A DNA stretch of 64,000 nt. It comes from Galactobacter sp052108535. GTDB taxonomy: Bacteria > Actinomycetota > Actinomycetes > Actinomycetales > Micrococcaceae. The notes under the pieces were generated by a model. That model worked only from the letters and a program-made list of their open reading frames with translations. It had not been told where the DNA came from and searched no databases. This document shows, in pieces, positions 23,968-32,908 of this stretch. The first letter of the stretch is position 1. Every line of letters begins with the position of its first letter. The stretch lies in NCBI GenBank assembly GCA_052108535.1, contig JBQDZM010000008.1:22153-86152 (forward strand), read 5' to 3'. A program made the translations under genes and the position numbers.

Positions 23968-26900
23968 TCACTTCAAGCTCTTCAGCGTGAAGTTGTAGAC
24001 GCTGGTCTGACCGGAGATGATCTGCGCCTTCTTGGTGGCCGGAATGTAGCCGTTGGCGGAGACCGTGACAGTCAGAGGAGCGTTGGACTTCTGCATCCAG
24101 TACGCGTATCGCCCGTCCTTGTCGGTCCGCAGCGTCACGTCGTAGGAGCGACCGTCCAGATGCACCACTGCATCCTCCAGAGGACCATCCTCACCGGAAA
24201 CCACGCCGGTGATCTTGCCCCAACCGGCCGGAGCCTTCACCGTCATCTCTGCCGCGACCTCAACGGGAGCATACGGAGTGACGGCTGACGGAGTCAGCGT
24301 CGCGGTGTAGACACCGGGCTGGTCGACGTCAGCGGTGAACGTCGAGGTGACCGTCACCGACTTACCGGGAGCCAGCGTGAACTCGGCCGGCTGAACGTCG
24401 AGCCAGTCCACCCCGCCACCGGCGGAGGAACCGACCACGTTCATGACCACGTGCATATCCGGGAAGTCGATATCCGCGGTAGCGGACGGCTCCGGAATGC
24501 CGCAGAACTCGGAGGCGATGTAGGACGGTGCCGTCTCCGCCTCAGCGTTGGAACCCACGTAGAAGGTCGCCCCGATTTCGTTGGAGATCTCCGCAACCAG
24601 CGTCCCGCCAGCAGGCACGGTGCCCTCGACCGGAACCGACACGATGGTGGCTTCCTGGACCCCCAGGTTGGTGGTCGCGGAACCGATCTTCTCCATGTTG
24701 GCGTAGGCCAGTTCGCCGTCCAACGTGTAGAGGTTCACGGTCACCTCCTGCGCCTCAGAGTTGGTCTCGACCCCGAACTGCACCTCTGAGACGTCGAAGC
24801 TGGACTTGATGTCGAAGTCCTCCAACGTGAAGGTTCGCAGCACTTGGGTGGGACCACCATTACAGGCAGCGGAGTTCACCGGGATGATGTCCTGCGACGA
24901 GGAGTGAGTCAGGACCGTCTCCCCCGCCTTGACCTCAGGGGCCGACGGCGTGACCGGCGACTTCGACGTACCCAACTCACCCTTGCCGCTTTGCTTCGCG
25001 GTGGACAGGGAACGCTGGGCGTTCTTCTCATCCTTCGCAGCCGTGGTGGTTCCCTTGGACTTGGTCCCGGCCTTCGAGACCCCGTCCAGGACCGTGGCCT
25101 CACCGGTCACACCCTGGATGGCACCCTTGGAACCGGTTCCGTCCAACACTTCGTAACCGGCGCCGCCGGCAGTCATGGAGACCTCTGCCGGTGCCGTGCC
25201 CGTGTTGGTCACCTTCACCTTGCGCTCCACCGACTTCCCGATGCCGACGTTGGCCTTCAACTCGTCCGTGTCGACCTCCAGGCGCGGGGCCTTGAGCTTG
25301 CCGTGCTTGGTGACGGCGCCACCGTCCTTGTTCAGGTTGGCGGTACCGGACACCGCCTCGTACCCCTTGGACTCGATGGTGTAGGTGTACTTCCCGAGCA
25401 CCAGGGTCTGGAAGTACTTCCCGTCCTCGCCCGTGGTGGCCACCGTCTCCTGACCATCGGCATCGACGATGGTCACGGTGGCGCCCTTGATCACCTTGTT
25501 CGTGTTCGCGTCGGTGACCTTGCCCTTCAGCTGGGCCGTGGGCGGGGTCAAGAACGAGATCGAGAGATCCTTGGCGGCAAAAGCGCTGTTGAAGGAGTAC
25601 TCGAATCCGACCGTGCCGGTGGCGTTCTCCACGCCCACCGTGGCAGAGGACCCCTTGGCCGTCTCCGTGTCCGTCAGGTCGCCATAGCCAAAGGTGATGC
25701 CACCATCCGCCGTCAGTGTCGCTGAGAAGCTCACTCGATCGGTGGTCGGCGAGGCCGCACGGACGTTACGCCACTCGACAATGAATGCATCCACGCCGTC
25801 GATCTCGGTCGTCTTGGTGTAGACGCCAGCCTCAGCGTCCACCACCAGGTCGTCCCAGAACGGGTACACGGCCGCGTTGGGTGCGCTAGAGCTGGGCAGG
25901 GCACCGTTGCTGAACTCGGTCGAGGTAGCACCGAAGGTCAGGAAGCCATTGGTGGCCACCGAAGCCTCGGTGAACTCCTTCTCGTACAGCGGGAACTCGA
26001 AGGGCAGTGTGACCTTCTCGGCAGCATCATCTCCGCTTAAGTCCAGCTCGGTGTCACCCTGAAGGTACTCACCGGTTGATTCTGCACAGGTGTAACCCCA
26101 ACCGTCCTTGACGAGTTGGAGCGTCAGCGCCACCGTCTCGTCTCCGTCCACCGTCACGGTCTCCTCAGCACCGCTGTAGCACTGCCCGGCACTTGCCGTC
26201 ACCGTGTACTCGGCTTCGGAAATATCCGAGAAGCTGAACGCACCGTCTGCGTCCGTCGTGACCGGGTCCACCTGAGCGTGGATCTTCACTTCGGCACCGG
26301 CGACCGGCTCGTCCGCCGCGTCCTTCACCGTTCCGCTGACCGTGTGGGTCGCGGCGGCTTCCAGCGTGAAGTCGGCGGTGACGGATTCCTCAGCCACCAC
26401 CGTGACGGTCTCGGAGGCCGCGGTATACCCAAAGGCGGATGCGGTGACCGTGGTCTCGCCAGCAGGTGCCTTGACGGAGTACTTGCCGTCCGCGTCGGTG
26501 GCCAAGGTGCGGGAGAAATCACCGTTGACGACGGTGATCTCCGCGCCAGAGATGGCCTCACCGTCAGCGTCGACGACGGTGCCGTCCAGAGTCCCGACGT
26601 CCTGACCGGGCGCGGCGTCCAGCATCGCGACAACGTCCAACTTGCCCTCGCCAAACACGTTGTTGTTCTCCACGGTCCCGCCGCAGGAGGTGTCATCGGT
26701 GTCGATGGCCGTCCGGTTCAGGATGTCCTTGGTGCCCTCGATGTCTCCGACCAGGGCCGGGGAAGCGCTCCACAACAGCGCCACAGCGCCGGAGACGTGG
26801 GGTGCAGCCATGGAGGTTCCGGAGAGGTTCCCATACTGCCCCCCGACGATGGTGGAACGAATATTGGTCCCGGGAGCCGCGATATTCGGCTTGATCCCGT

Positions 26901-28137
26901 CATCCTCGCCGGTGCCTCGCGACGAGAGTGGTGAGATGCTGCCGTTGGACTGGTAATTTCCCACGGAGTAGTTCGCGGTGTTGGCGCCCGGTGACGAGGT
27001 CGTTTGGCATTGTGCCCCGGCGTTACCGGCGGACCACACCCCGAAGATTCCGGAGGCGTCCCACCCATCGGTGATGTCCTTGTACCAGTCGTCAACGACT
27101 CCTGCGTCGCTGGCACCCCAGGAGTTATTGACGATCTGCGGGCGCTTGGACGCATCCGGGTTCTCTCCCTGAGCGTCGGTCGGAGCCATCATCCACTGGC
27201 CGGAGGAGAGCAGCGCGTCATCCGCGCAGGTATCGCAGCCGTTGGCCTCGATCCATTTGGCGCCGGGGGCCATACCCACCTGGTTCTCGCCGCCGTCGGA
27301 ACCGACCATGGTGCCCATGGTGTGCGTACCGTGGCTGGAGTTCCCCGCCGTGTCGCACGGTGCCCCATCACATTGCCCCGTGGCGTCGAACCAGTTGTAG
27401 TCATTGGTGAACGTACCGTCGCCGTTATTGCCGCGATACTGATTCACCAGTGCCGGGTGGTCGTACTGCGTCCCAGAGTCCACGCTGGCCACGGTGATGC
27501 CCTCACCGGTGATGCCTTGGGCCCAAACCTCGGGAGCGCCGGTCTCCTCGATGCCCCATTCCACGGCGTTGGTGCCGGAGTCTGACTTGGTGCTCTTCAC
27601 GACCAAGGGATCCGGTTTGTCCATGACGACCGACTCGTGGATCTCCGCGACGTTGGCGTCCATGGCCAAGCTCGTGGCCTGCTTCATGGTGCCGCCCTTG
27701 ACCAACACCCGGTTAGAGAGCCAGAAGCTGGTGTAGTCGGCGTCTGCCTTGTCGAGTGAGGCGATCGTGGCCTTCTGCGAGGCGTTGGCCTTGGCCTTCA
27801 GCTCCTTGACGACATACTCACCGCGCTCGTCCCAGTCCTTGATGGTCTTGGCCTTGGACAGGTCGGCCTTGGGTTTCATCTTCACCCAGTAGTCGGCCGT
27901 CTTGTTCTTGGTCAGCTCCGCCTTCGCCTGATCCGTGAATTTCTCCTCGGCGGCTGCCTTGCTGACCTTGCCCGTACTGACCTGTACTGCGGCATTCGAC
28001 TGGGAACTGGGGGCACCCGACTGCACCGCGGTTGCGGGAGCCACCCCCCAGGCTGTGGTGACGAGGACGGCGCCGGCCGCTGCGGCAGCCAGCACCTTCC
28101 TCCTGAACTTGCTGGGTTGCTTGCTTGGACCGTTCAC
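23968..28137 (-). CDS. Large secreted S8 subtilisin-like protease with repeat domains
   Basis: The GTG at 28137 is chosen because AGGAGG lies 5 bases upstream, giving 1389 residues. A signal peptide (FRRKVLAAAAAGAVLVTTAW) is followed by an inhibitor-like propeptide to about residue 180 and an S8 catalytic domain. The triad is Asp220 (VASVDSGTQYDHP), His269 (NSSHGTHTMG) and Ser442 (LSGTSMAAPHVSG), with Asn372 as likely oxyanion residue. Several carboxypeptidase-regulatory-like beta domains follow (two after about 540, one near 910, one at the C-terminus). The domain order recalls bacillopeptidase F. It probably degrades extracellular proteins. Confidence 0.92.
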   Translation of the reverse strand: MNGPSKQPSKFRRKVLAAAAAGAVLVTTAWGVAPATAVQSGAPSSQSNAAVQVSTGKVSKAAAEEKFTDQAKAELTKNKTADYWVKMKPKADLSKAKTIKDWDERGEYVVKELKAKANASQKATIASLDKADADYTSFWLSNRVLVKGGTMKQATSLAMDANVAEIHESVVMDKPDPLVVKSTKSDSGTNAVEWGIEETGAPEVWAQGITGEGITVASVDSGTQYDHPALVNQYRGNNGDGTFTNDYNWFDATGQCDGAPCDTAGNSSHGTHTMGTMVGSDGGENQVGMAPGAKWIEANGCDTCADDALLSSGQWMMAPTDAQGENPDASKRPQIVNNSWGASDAGVVDDWYKDITDGWDASGIFGVWSAGNAGAQCQTTSSPGANTANYSVGNYQSNGSISPLSSRGTGEDDGIKPNIAAPGTNIRSTIVGGQYGNLSGTSMAAPHVSGAVALLWSASPALVGDIEGTKDILNRTAIDTDDTSCGGTVENNNVFGEGKLDVVAMLDAAPGQDVGTLDGTVVDADGEAISGAEITVVNGDFSRTLATDADGKYSVKAPAGETTVTASAFGYTAASETVTVVAEESVTADFTLEAAATHTVSGTVKDAADEPVAGAEVKIHAQVDPVTTDADGAFSFSDISEAEYTVTASAGQCYSGAEETVTVDGDETVALTLQLVKDGWGYTCAESTGEYLQGDTELDLSGDDAAEKVTLPFEFPLYEKEFTEASVATNGFLTFGATSTEFSNGALPSSSAPNAAVYPFWDDLVVDAEAGVYTKTTEIDGVDAFIVEWRNVRAASPTTDRVSFSATLTADGGITFGYGDLTDTETAKGSSATVGVENATGTVGFEYSFNSAFAAKDLSISFLTPPTAQLKGKVTDANTNKVIKGATVTIVDADGQETVATTGEDGKYFQTLVLGKYTYTIESKGYEAVSGTANLNKDGGAVTKHGKLKAPRLEVDTDELKANVGIGKSVERKVKVTNTGTAPAEVSMTAGGAGYEVLDGTGSKGAIQGVTGEATVLDGVSKAGTKSKGTTTAAKDEKNAQRSLSTAKQSGKGELGTSKSPVTPSAPEVKAGETVLTHSSSQDIIPVNSAACNGGPTQVLRTFTLEDFDIKSSFDVSEVQFGVETNSEAQEVTVNLYTLDGELAYANMEKIGSATTNLGVQEATIVSVPVEGTVPAGGTLVAEISNEIGATFYVGSNAEAETAPSYIASEFCGIPEPSATADIDFPDMHVVMNVVGSSAGGGVDWLDVQPAEFTLAPGKSVTVTSTFTADVDQPGVYTATLTPSAVTPYAPVEVAAEMTVKAPAGWGKITGVVSGEDGPLEDAVVHLDGRSYDVTLRTDKDGRYAYWMQKSNAPLTVTVSANGYIPATKKAQIISGQTSVYNFTLKSLK

Positions 28138-28314
28138 TTTTTCCTCCTGCGGGAGCTGCCCCAGGCAGCGGCACCATGTGGTGCCACGAAGTGGAGTGAG
28201 CACCGGTGATGACGCTCACAGTCCAGTTCATTCGTGAAAGGAGTCTTGAACAAGGTCGGAACCCGGTCAGTTCAGGGTACGAACCAGGGCAGTACCGAGG
28301 TGTATGGCCCAGCT

Positions 28315-29316
28315 TCAGGAGCGCAGGGAGGCCACGAAATCCAGCTTCTCCAGCACGCGGTCCCCAATCACGAACGGGTACAGGTCCTCCTGACCCATGG
28401 ACCGGTTCATGAGGTTCAGTGCCGTGGACAACGGCACCCAGACGGACGTGACCAGGTCACGGAAGCGCTGCCGCCCCACCAGGTCAGCGGCAGACACGAG
28501 ACCGTAGGAGGCCGCGGTCTCCACCGCATCACAGATGTGTAGGTAGTGCGCCCAGGTCTCCGCGAAGTCCTCATACGGGTGCATGGTGGCGTAGGAGGAG
28601 ATGTAGGAACTCTCCCATCCCTCCGGAGGGCCGTCGGTGTAGTGCCGGTCGATGGTCTCCTGGTAATCGACCCGCTCGTCCCCGAACAAATCACGGGCAC
28701 GCTCCAGCAACGCCGCGCCACCAGGCGCATCCGGGCGTTCCATCAACTGCCATTCGAAGTAGTGCCCCACCTCGTGACGGAAGTGACCCAGCATGGTGCG
28801 GTAGGGCTCGTCGAGCTGTTCCCTGATGTACTCCCGGTGCGAATCCTCGCTCTCCGCGAGGTCGATGGTGATGACGCCCTCGGCGTGCCCGATGGTGACC
28901 TGCTCACCCACGGAGGAGAGCAGGTCAAAGCATAGGCCGTTCACGGGATCCTCCGCCTTGGTGACCACGGCGAACCCGAGTGCGTCGAGCTCCGCAAGCA
29001 GATGCCGCTTGGCGCGTTCCGCCACCGCGTAGTTCTCCAGGCCCTCCAGGTCTTCGTCGGCCGGCCTGGTGCGGGTCAGGTCGCAGGCCCAGCACTGCCC
29101 GCCCTCCAAACGTGCCAGCCACGTGCAACCGGAGAGATTCAGGTTGGAACAGACATGCCACACCAGGCCGTCGGCATCCACGTAGGTTCCGTCCTGCGCC
29201 AAGGGAACGATCTCATGTTCCACCGCCGAGTACCCCAGGCCGACACCGCACTCCACGCACACCGAGTTCTCGAAGTACAGCGCGTTACCGCACTGCCTGC
29301 AGCTGTAGTGCTTCAT
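28315..29316 (-). CDS. Zinc-ribbon metallopeptidase of the transglutaminase/ATP-grasp cluster
   Basis: This 333-residue protein opens with a zinc ribbon (CRQCGNALYFENSVCVECG) and further Cys pairs (CSNLNLSGC, CWAC). The central part has the metallopeptidase motif HEVGHYFEW, and a downstream acidic segment (YEDFAETWAHYLHICD) is a likely third-ligand region. This matches the putative zinc-binding metallopeptidase family PF10005. It is the last gene of the four-gene operon, overlapping the previous gene by ATGA. In related clusters it is predicted to process peptides made or modified by the other members; its substrate is unknown. Confidence 0.85.
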   Translation of the reverse strand: MKHYSCRQCGNALYFENSVCVECGVGLGYSAVEHEIVPLAQDGTYVDADGLVWHVCSNLNLSGCTWLARLEGGQCWACDLTRTRPADEDLEGLENYAVAERAKRHLLAELDALGFAVVTKAEDPVNGLCFDLLSSVGEQVTIGHAEGVITIDLAESEDSHREYIREQLDEPYRTMLGHFRHEVGHYFEWQLMERPDAPGGAALLERARDLFGDERVDYQETIDRHYTDGPPEGWESSYISSYATMHPYEDFAETWAHYLHICDAVETAASYGLVSAADLVGRQRFRDLVTSVWVPLSTALNLMNRSMGQEDLYPFVIGDRVLEKLDFVASLRS

Positions 29317-30224
29317 ACGTTCTCCTCAACAGGTTCACCGGATACGGGGTCCAACGGACCCACGTCCACGGAGACATCCAGGGTGGACTTCTTGGCTTCG
29401 GTGGTGATGATGCCGCGGACCGGGGCCACGTCGTCGTAGTCCCGTCCCCACGCTACGGTGATATAGCGGTCGTTGGCCCACTGATCATTGGTGGGGTCGA
29501 TCGCCAGCCATTCACCGCTTCCGGGAACCCACACGGCCACCCAAGCGTGGGAGGCGTCCGCGCCGAAGACACGTTTCTGGCCTGGAGCTGGTGTCGTGGC
29601 CAGGTATCCGCTCACGTATCTGGCCGCGAGCCCCTGCGAGCGCAGGCAGGACAGCGCCAGATGCGCAAAGTCTTGGCAGACGCCGGCGCGCTTGCGCAGG
29701 ACATCGCCCACAGTGGAGGTCACGCTGGTGGCCTCACCGTCGTACCTGAAGTCGGTGAAGATGCGGTGCATGATCTCCGTTGCGACCTCACCCAGGGCGC
29801 GCCCCGGCGTGAACGAGGGGACCGCATAGGCCTCGACATCAGGCAGTTGCTGCACACGCGGCGACTCCAGGGCGAACTCCGCCGCCTCCCAGGCACCGGG
29901 CAGGTCGGGGTATTCCAACGGCCGGGCGTCCTCCCAGGCCACGGCGAGCGCCTCCTCGCAATACTCCGGCCTGGACACGATCACGTCGGCGTCGGCGACC
30001 ACCTTGAGGTCATCGTGATTATTGGTCAGGTGGAAGTAGGTGACCTGGTTTCCGTAGTGGTCCAGCCCTGGTGCAAGGTCCAGGGGTGTGGGGGTCACGT
30101 CTACGGTGGACGTGAGCACCTGTTGCCAGGGCAGTTGACGCGGCCCCAGGTGCACCACTCCCAGCGAGTCCTGCACCACGTCGCTGTATCCGTACTCGGT
30201 GCTGTGCCACACGCGGTATCTCAT
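29313..30224 (-). CDS. Transglutaminase-like cysteine protease
   Basis: This 303-residue protein has an N-terminal bacterial transglutaminase-like beta domain (YRVWHSTEYGYSDVVQDSLG) and a transglutaminase core. Its Cys-His-Asp residues lie in KRAGVCQDFAHLAL, DASHAWVAVWVP and WLAIDPTNDQW. Members usually act as peptidases or amidases rather than crosslinkers. It overlaps both neighbours by 4 bases, so expression is tightly coupled. Position between the ATP-grasp fusion and the metallopeptidase is conserved in many bacteria. Confidence 0.9.
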   Translation of the reverse strand: MRYRVWHSTEYGYSDVVQDSLGVVHLGPRQLPWQQVLTSTVDVTPTPLDLAPGLDHYGNQVTYFHLTNNHDDLKVVADADVIVSRPEYCEEALAVAWEDARPLEYPDLPGAWEAAEFALESPRVQQLPDVEAYAVPSFTPGRALGEVATEIMHRIFTDFRYDGEATSVTSTVGDVLRKRAGVCQDFAHLALSCLRSQGLAARYVSGYLATTPAPGQKRVFGADASHAWVAVWVPGSGEWLAIDPTNDQWANDRYITVAWGRDYDDVAPVRGIITTEAKKSTLDVSVDVGPLDPVSGEPVEENV

Positions 30225-32905
30225 GCGCTGATCCCACCCGTCGGGTTGCCCGGCAGGCCCGGGCCCGGCCGGCCGGAGGATGGCGGCCCGGAGGCCGACG
30301 ACCCGGAGGCCGGCGCGGCAGGGCCCGACGTAACGGGGCCCAGCAAGGCGTTGAACGGCAGTGGGGTGGGGCCGGCCTCGAAGTAGTGAGCGTCGATGGC
30401 GAGGCCTAAGGCGTTCAGGGACGCGATGCCGTCGTTGATGAACTCGGCCACGCTCTGTCCGCGATGCTCCTGGACGCCGCCGACCACGTCGTGCTCCAAC
30501 GGTTCCAGGGCGCGCAGCATGTCATCCACGAGCCGTTCCGGGCGGGTGGATCCGGTGGAGGTCGGCATGGCGGCCAGACTCTCCTGGGCTCGGACCAGGG
30601 ACGCCGCGATGGAGCGCGGGTTGGCGCGGTCGCTGACCAGCAGGTCGAGTGCGTCTGGGATCCGCATGACGCCGCGGTAGCGGCGCCGGTAGGTGACCAC
30701 CGATTCGGCTGCGGTGAGGATGCCTTCCAGCGCTCTGCGCTCGTCGCGCGTTAGGAGTCCGCTGCCGATCTCACCGCGTGCCTCGGCGCGTGTTGCCGTG
30801 GCGGCCAGCAGCCTGCTGACCTGTTGCGCACGTTCCAGGGCCTGGCCCACCTGCAGCATGTGCCAGCCGTCGTCTCGCATCATGTTGGTGACGATTCCCT
30901 GGAAGGCGAGCAGGGCGGTGAGCATCCGCGCGCTACTCTCACCGGTGAGGCGCTCGTGGTTGAAGGCGCGCAGTGCATCTGCTGCCCGGTCCACGGAGGA
31001 GAACACACGCCAGGTGTCGAGGGAGAGTTGGTCCCTGACGCCTTCGAGCGAGCTGCGCATCATGGTCAGCGAATGGGCAACGGAACCCACCCTGTCCGCG
31101 TCCAGCAACAACGACCGGAACTCTTGATCCGGGTCCGTCCAGAGGCCGCCGACCAAGGAGTGAATGGCGTCCAAGAGGAGCTGGGGGCCCGCTGCCGTCG
31201 TGGAGTTGCCGAAGTGCCGGTCGTTGGCGCCGAGCTGTTCCTGCGTGGCCAAGACTAGGCGCAGCATGGCCTCTGCCCGTTCCGCGTACCGTCCCGCCCA
31301 GAACATGTCTTCCAGCGCACGGGGGGTGAACTCCGGTTCGGTGCGGGCGGTGGTCCCACGCGTTACCTCTGCGAGCCCATGATCGGCCTCGTTCACGGTT
31401 GATTTCAGGACCCAGACGTCCTTGGTCACCGGCGCCGCGTCCGGGTTGGCGCGCACCGTCGCGAGTCCCCCGGATAGCGGCCGGTACGCGGTGCCTAGCC
31501 GCACCGTGAAGGCGCGGAAGAGGAGGTCACGCGAGGTGCTGTGGTCGCCGTCCCAGACCGGAGCTTGGGACAGGGGCAGCAATTCCTGCCCGACGAATCG
31601 GTACGGTGCCGCCGCGATCCTTGCCAGGATCTCCTCCCGGGGGCGCTCTGCGAGCGCCTTGCGGGAACGGTCCACGCTGCGGACCACCAGGGTCTCGTCT
31701 CCGGCGATGACGCGGGCCTCGACCTGACGCCTTGACTCCGGGTCCCCGCACCAGAGGGTGGGGACCTGGTCCAGTCGCAACTGCTCGCCCAAGAGGTGTT
31801 CGCTGACCGCGGGCAAGTACGGAAGCAGCGCCGGGTTCTCCAGGACGCCAGAACCCAAGCCGTTGGCGATCCGCACCGTACCTCTGCGCATGCATTCGGT
31901 CAGACCGGCCACTCCCAGTTGGGAGTCGCCTCGCAGTTCCAGTGGGTCGCAGAAGTCCGCGTCCACGCGGCGAAGGATCACGTCCACCTTGAACTTCGGT
32001 TCGCGGTCCGGCCAGCCGGAGGGCCTGATCCAGACGGCACCCTCGTGCACCACCAGGTCGTTGCCTTGCACCATGGGGAAGCCCAACGCTGAGGCCAGGT
32101 AGGCCTGATCGAAGGCGGTTTCCGACCGCGGTCCGGGCGTGAGCACCACGATCCGGGGGAAGTTCACGCCCTCCGGGGCGGACTCCACCAGCCCTGAACG
32201 CAGGGCGGAGAGGTAGGGGCCCATTCTGTGCACCGGGTGCTCGTAATGCAGCTGCGGCAACACCTGAGAGATCACCCTGCGGTTCTCGGCAGCGAAACCG
32301 AGCCCCGAGGGCGCCTGAACGCGGTCCGCCAGGACCCGCCATTCACCATGGCTATCCCGGCCCAGGTCGGTGCCCGTGAGCACCAACGGAGCCATCTCCC
32401 TTGACCCTGGTTGCGACAGTGGCCGCAGGAAGCCGGGGTGTCCGTAGACCGCCGCGGACGGCAGCACCCCGGAGCGCAGCACGGAGCGTTCCCCGTAGAG
32501 GTCGGTCAGCAGCGCGTCCAGGAGTTCGGCCCGCTGCGCCAGTCCGACTTCCAGCTTGTCCCACGTGGGCCGGTCAAGGATGAGCGGGAACGGATCCAAC
32601 TGCCACGGCTGCGCGCCGGTGTCACGGCGGTAGTAGGTGACCCCGTCGTCGGCCAGGAAACGCCCGATCTCCGCGCCCATCCGCGAGAGATCCTCACGGG
32701 TCAGCCCGAGTGCGGTCTCCGCCAAGGGCCGCCAGGCCTCACGCAGGTTCCCGTCCTGAGCGATCACCTCGTCGAAGCGCACTCCGCTGCCGGTCCCGGC
32801 CTCGGTGGGACCGGTTCCGTCCTGTCCCTCCACGCCGAAGGGAAGCCGGGGCTGCGACGGTGACGGGTTGGTCACGGTCGCCGCGTAGTCGCGCAGGATG
32901 CTCAC
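30221..32905 (-). CDS. Circularly permuted ATP-grasp / alpha-E fusion protein
   Basis: This 894-residue protein joins two conserved families. Residues about 60-530 form a circularly permuted ATP-grasp ligase (DUF404/DUF407 type; VTYYRRDTG, LTPGPRSETAFDQAYLA, VRIANGLGSGVLENPALL). From about 553 an alpha-E (DUF403) helical domain begins (LEDMFWAGRYAERAEAMLRL). A Pro/Gly/Ser-rich tail ends the protein. Family knowledge predicts ATP-dependent amide or peptide bond formation. The two domains are separate genes in many genomes, so the fusion indicates they work as one unit. It lies 3 bases after the DUF2126 gene. Confidence 0.88.
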   Translation of the reverse strand: MSILRDYAATVTNPSPSQPRLPFGVEGQDGTGPTEAGTGSGVRFDEVIAQDGNLREAWRPLAETALGLTREDLSRMGAEIGRFLADDGVTYYRRDTGAQPWQLDPFPLILDRPTWDKLEVGLAQRAELLDALLTDLYGERSVLRSGVLPSAAVYGHPGFLRPLSQPGSREMAPLVLTGTDLGRDSHGEWRVLADRVQAPSGLGFAAENRRVISQVLPQLHYEHPVHRMGPYLSALRSGLVESAPEGVNFPRIVVLTPGPRSETAFDQAYLASALGFPMVQGNDLVVHEGAVWIRPSGWPDREPKFKVDVILRRVDADFCDPLELRGDSQLGVAGLTECMRRGTVRIANGLGSGVLENPALLPYLPAVSEHLLGEQLRLDQVPTLWCGDPESRRQVEARVIAGDETLVVRSVDRSRKALAERPREEILARIAAAPYRFVGQELLPLSQAPVWDGDHSTSRDLLFRAFTVRLGTAYRPLSGGLATVRANPDAAPVTKDVWVLKSTVNEADHGLAEVTRGTTARTEPEFTPRALEDMFWAGRYAERAEAMLRLVLATQEQLGANDRHFGNSTTAAGPQLLLDAIHSLVGGLWTDPDQEFRSLLLDADRVGSVAHSLTMMRSSLEGVRDQLSLDTWRVFSSVDRAADALRAFNHERLTGESSARMLTALLAFQGIVTNMMRDDGWHMLQVGQALERAQQVSRLLAATATRAEARGEIGSGLLTRDERRALEGILTAAESVVTYRRRYRGVMRIPDALDLLVSDRANPRSIAASLVRAQESLAAMPTSTGSTRPERLVDDMLRALEPLEHDVVGGVQEHRGQSVAEFINDGIASLNALGLAIDAHYFEAGPTPLPFNALLGPVTSGPAAPASGSSASGPPSSGRPGPGLPGNPTGGISA

Positions 32906-32908
32906 GGG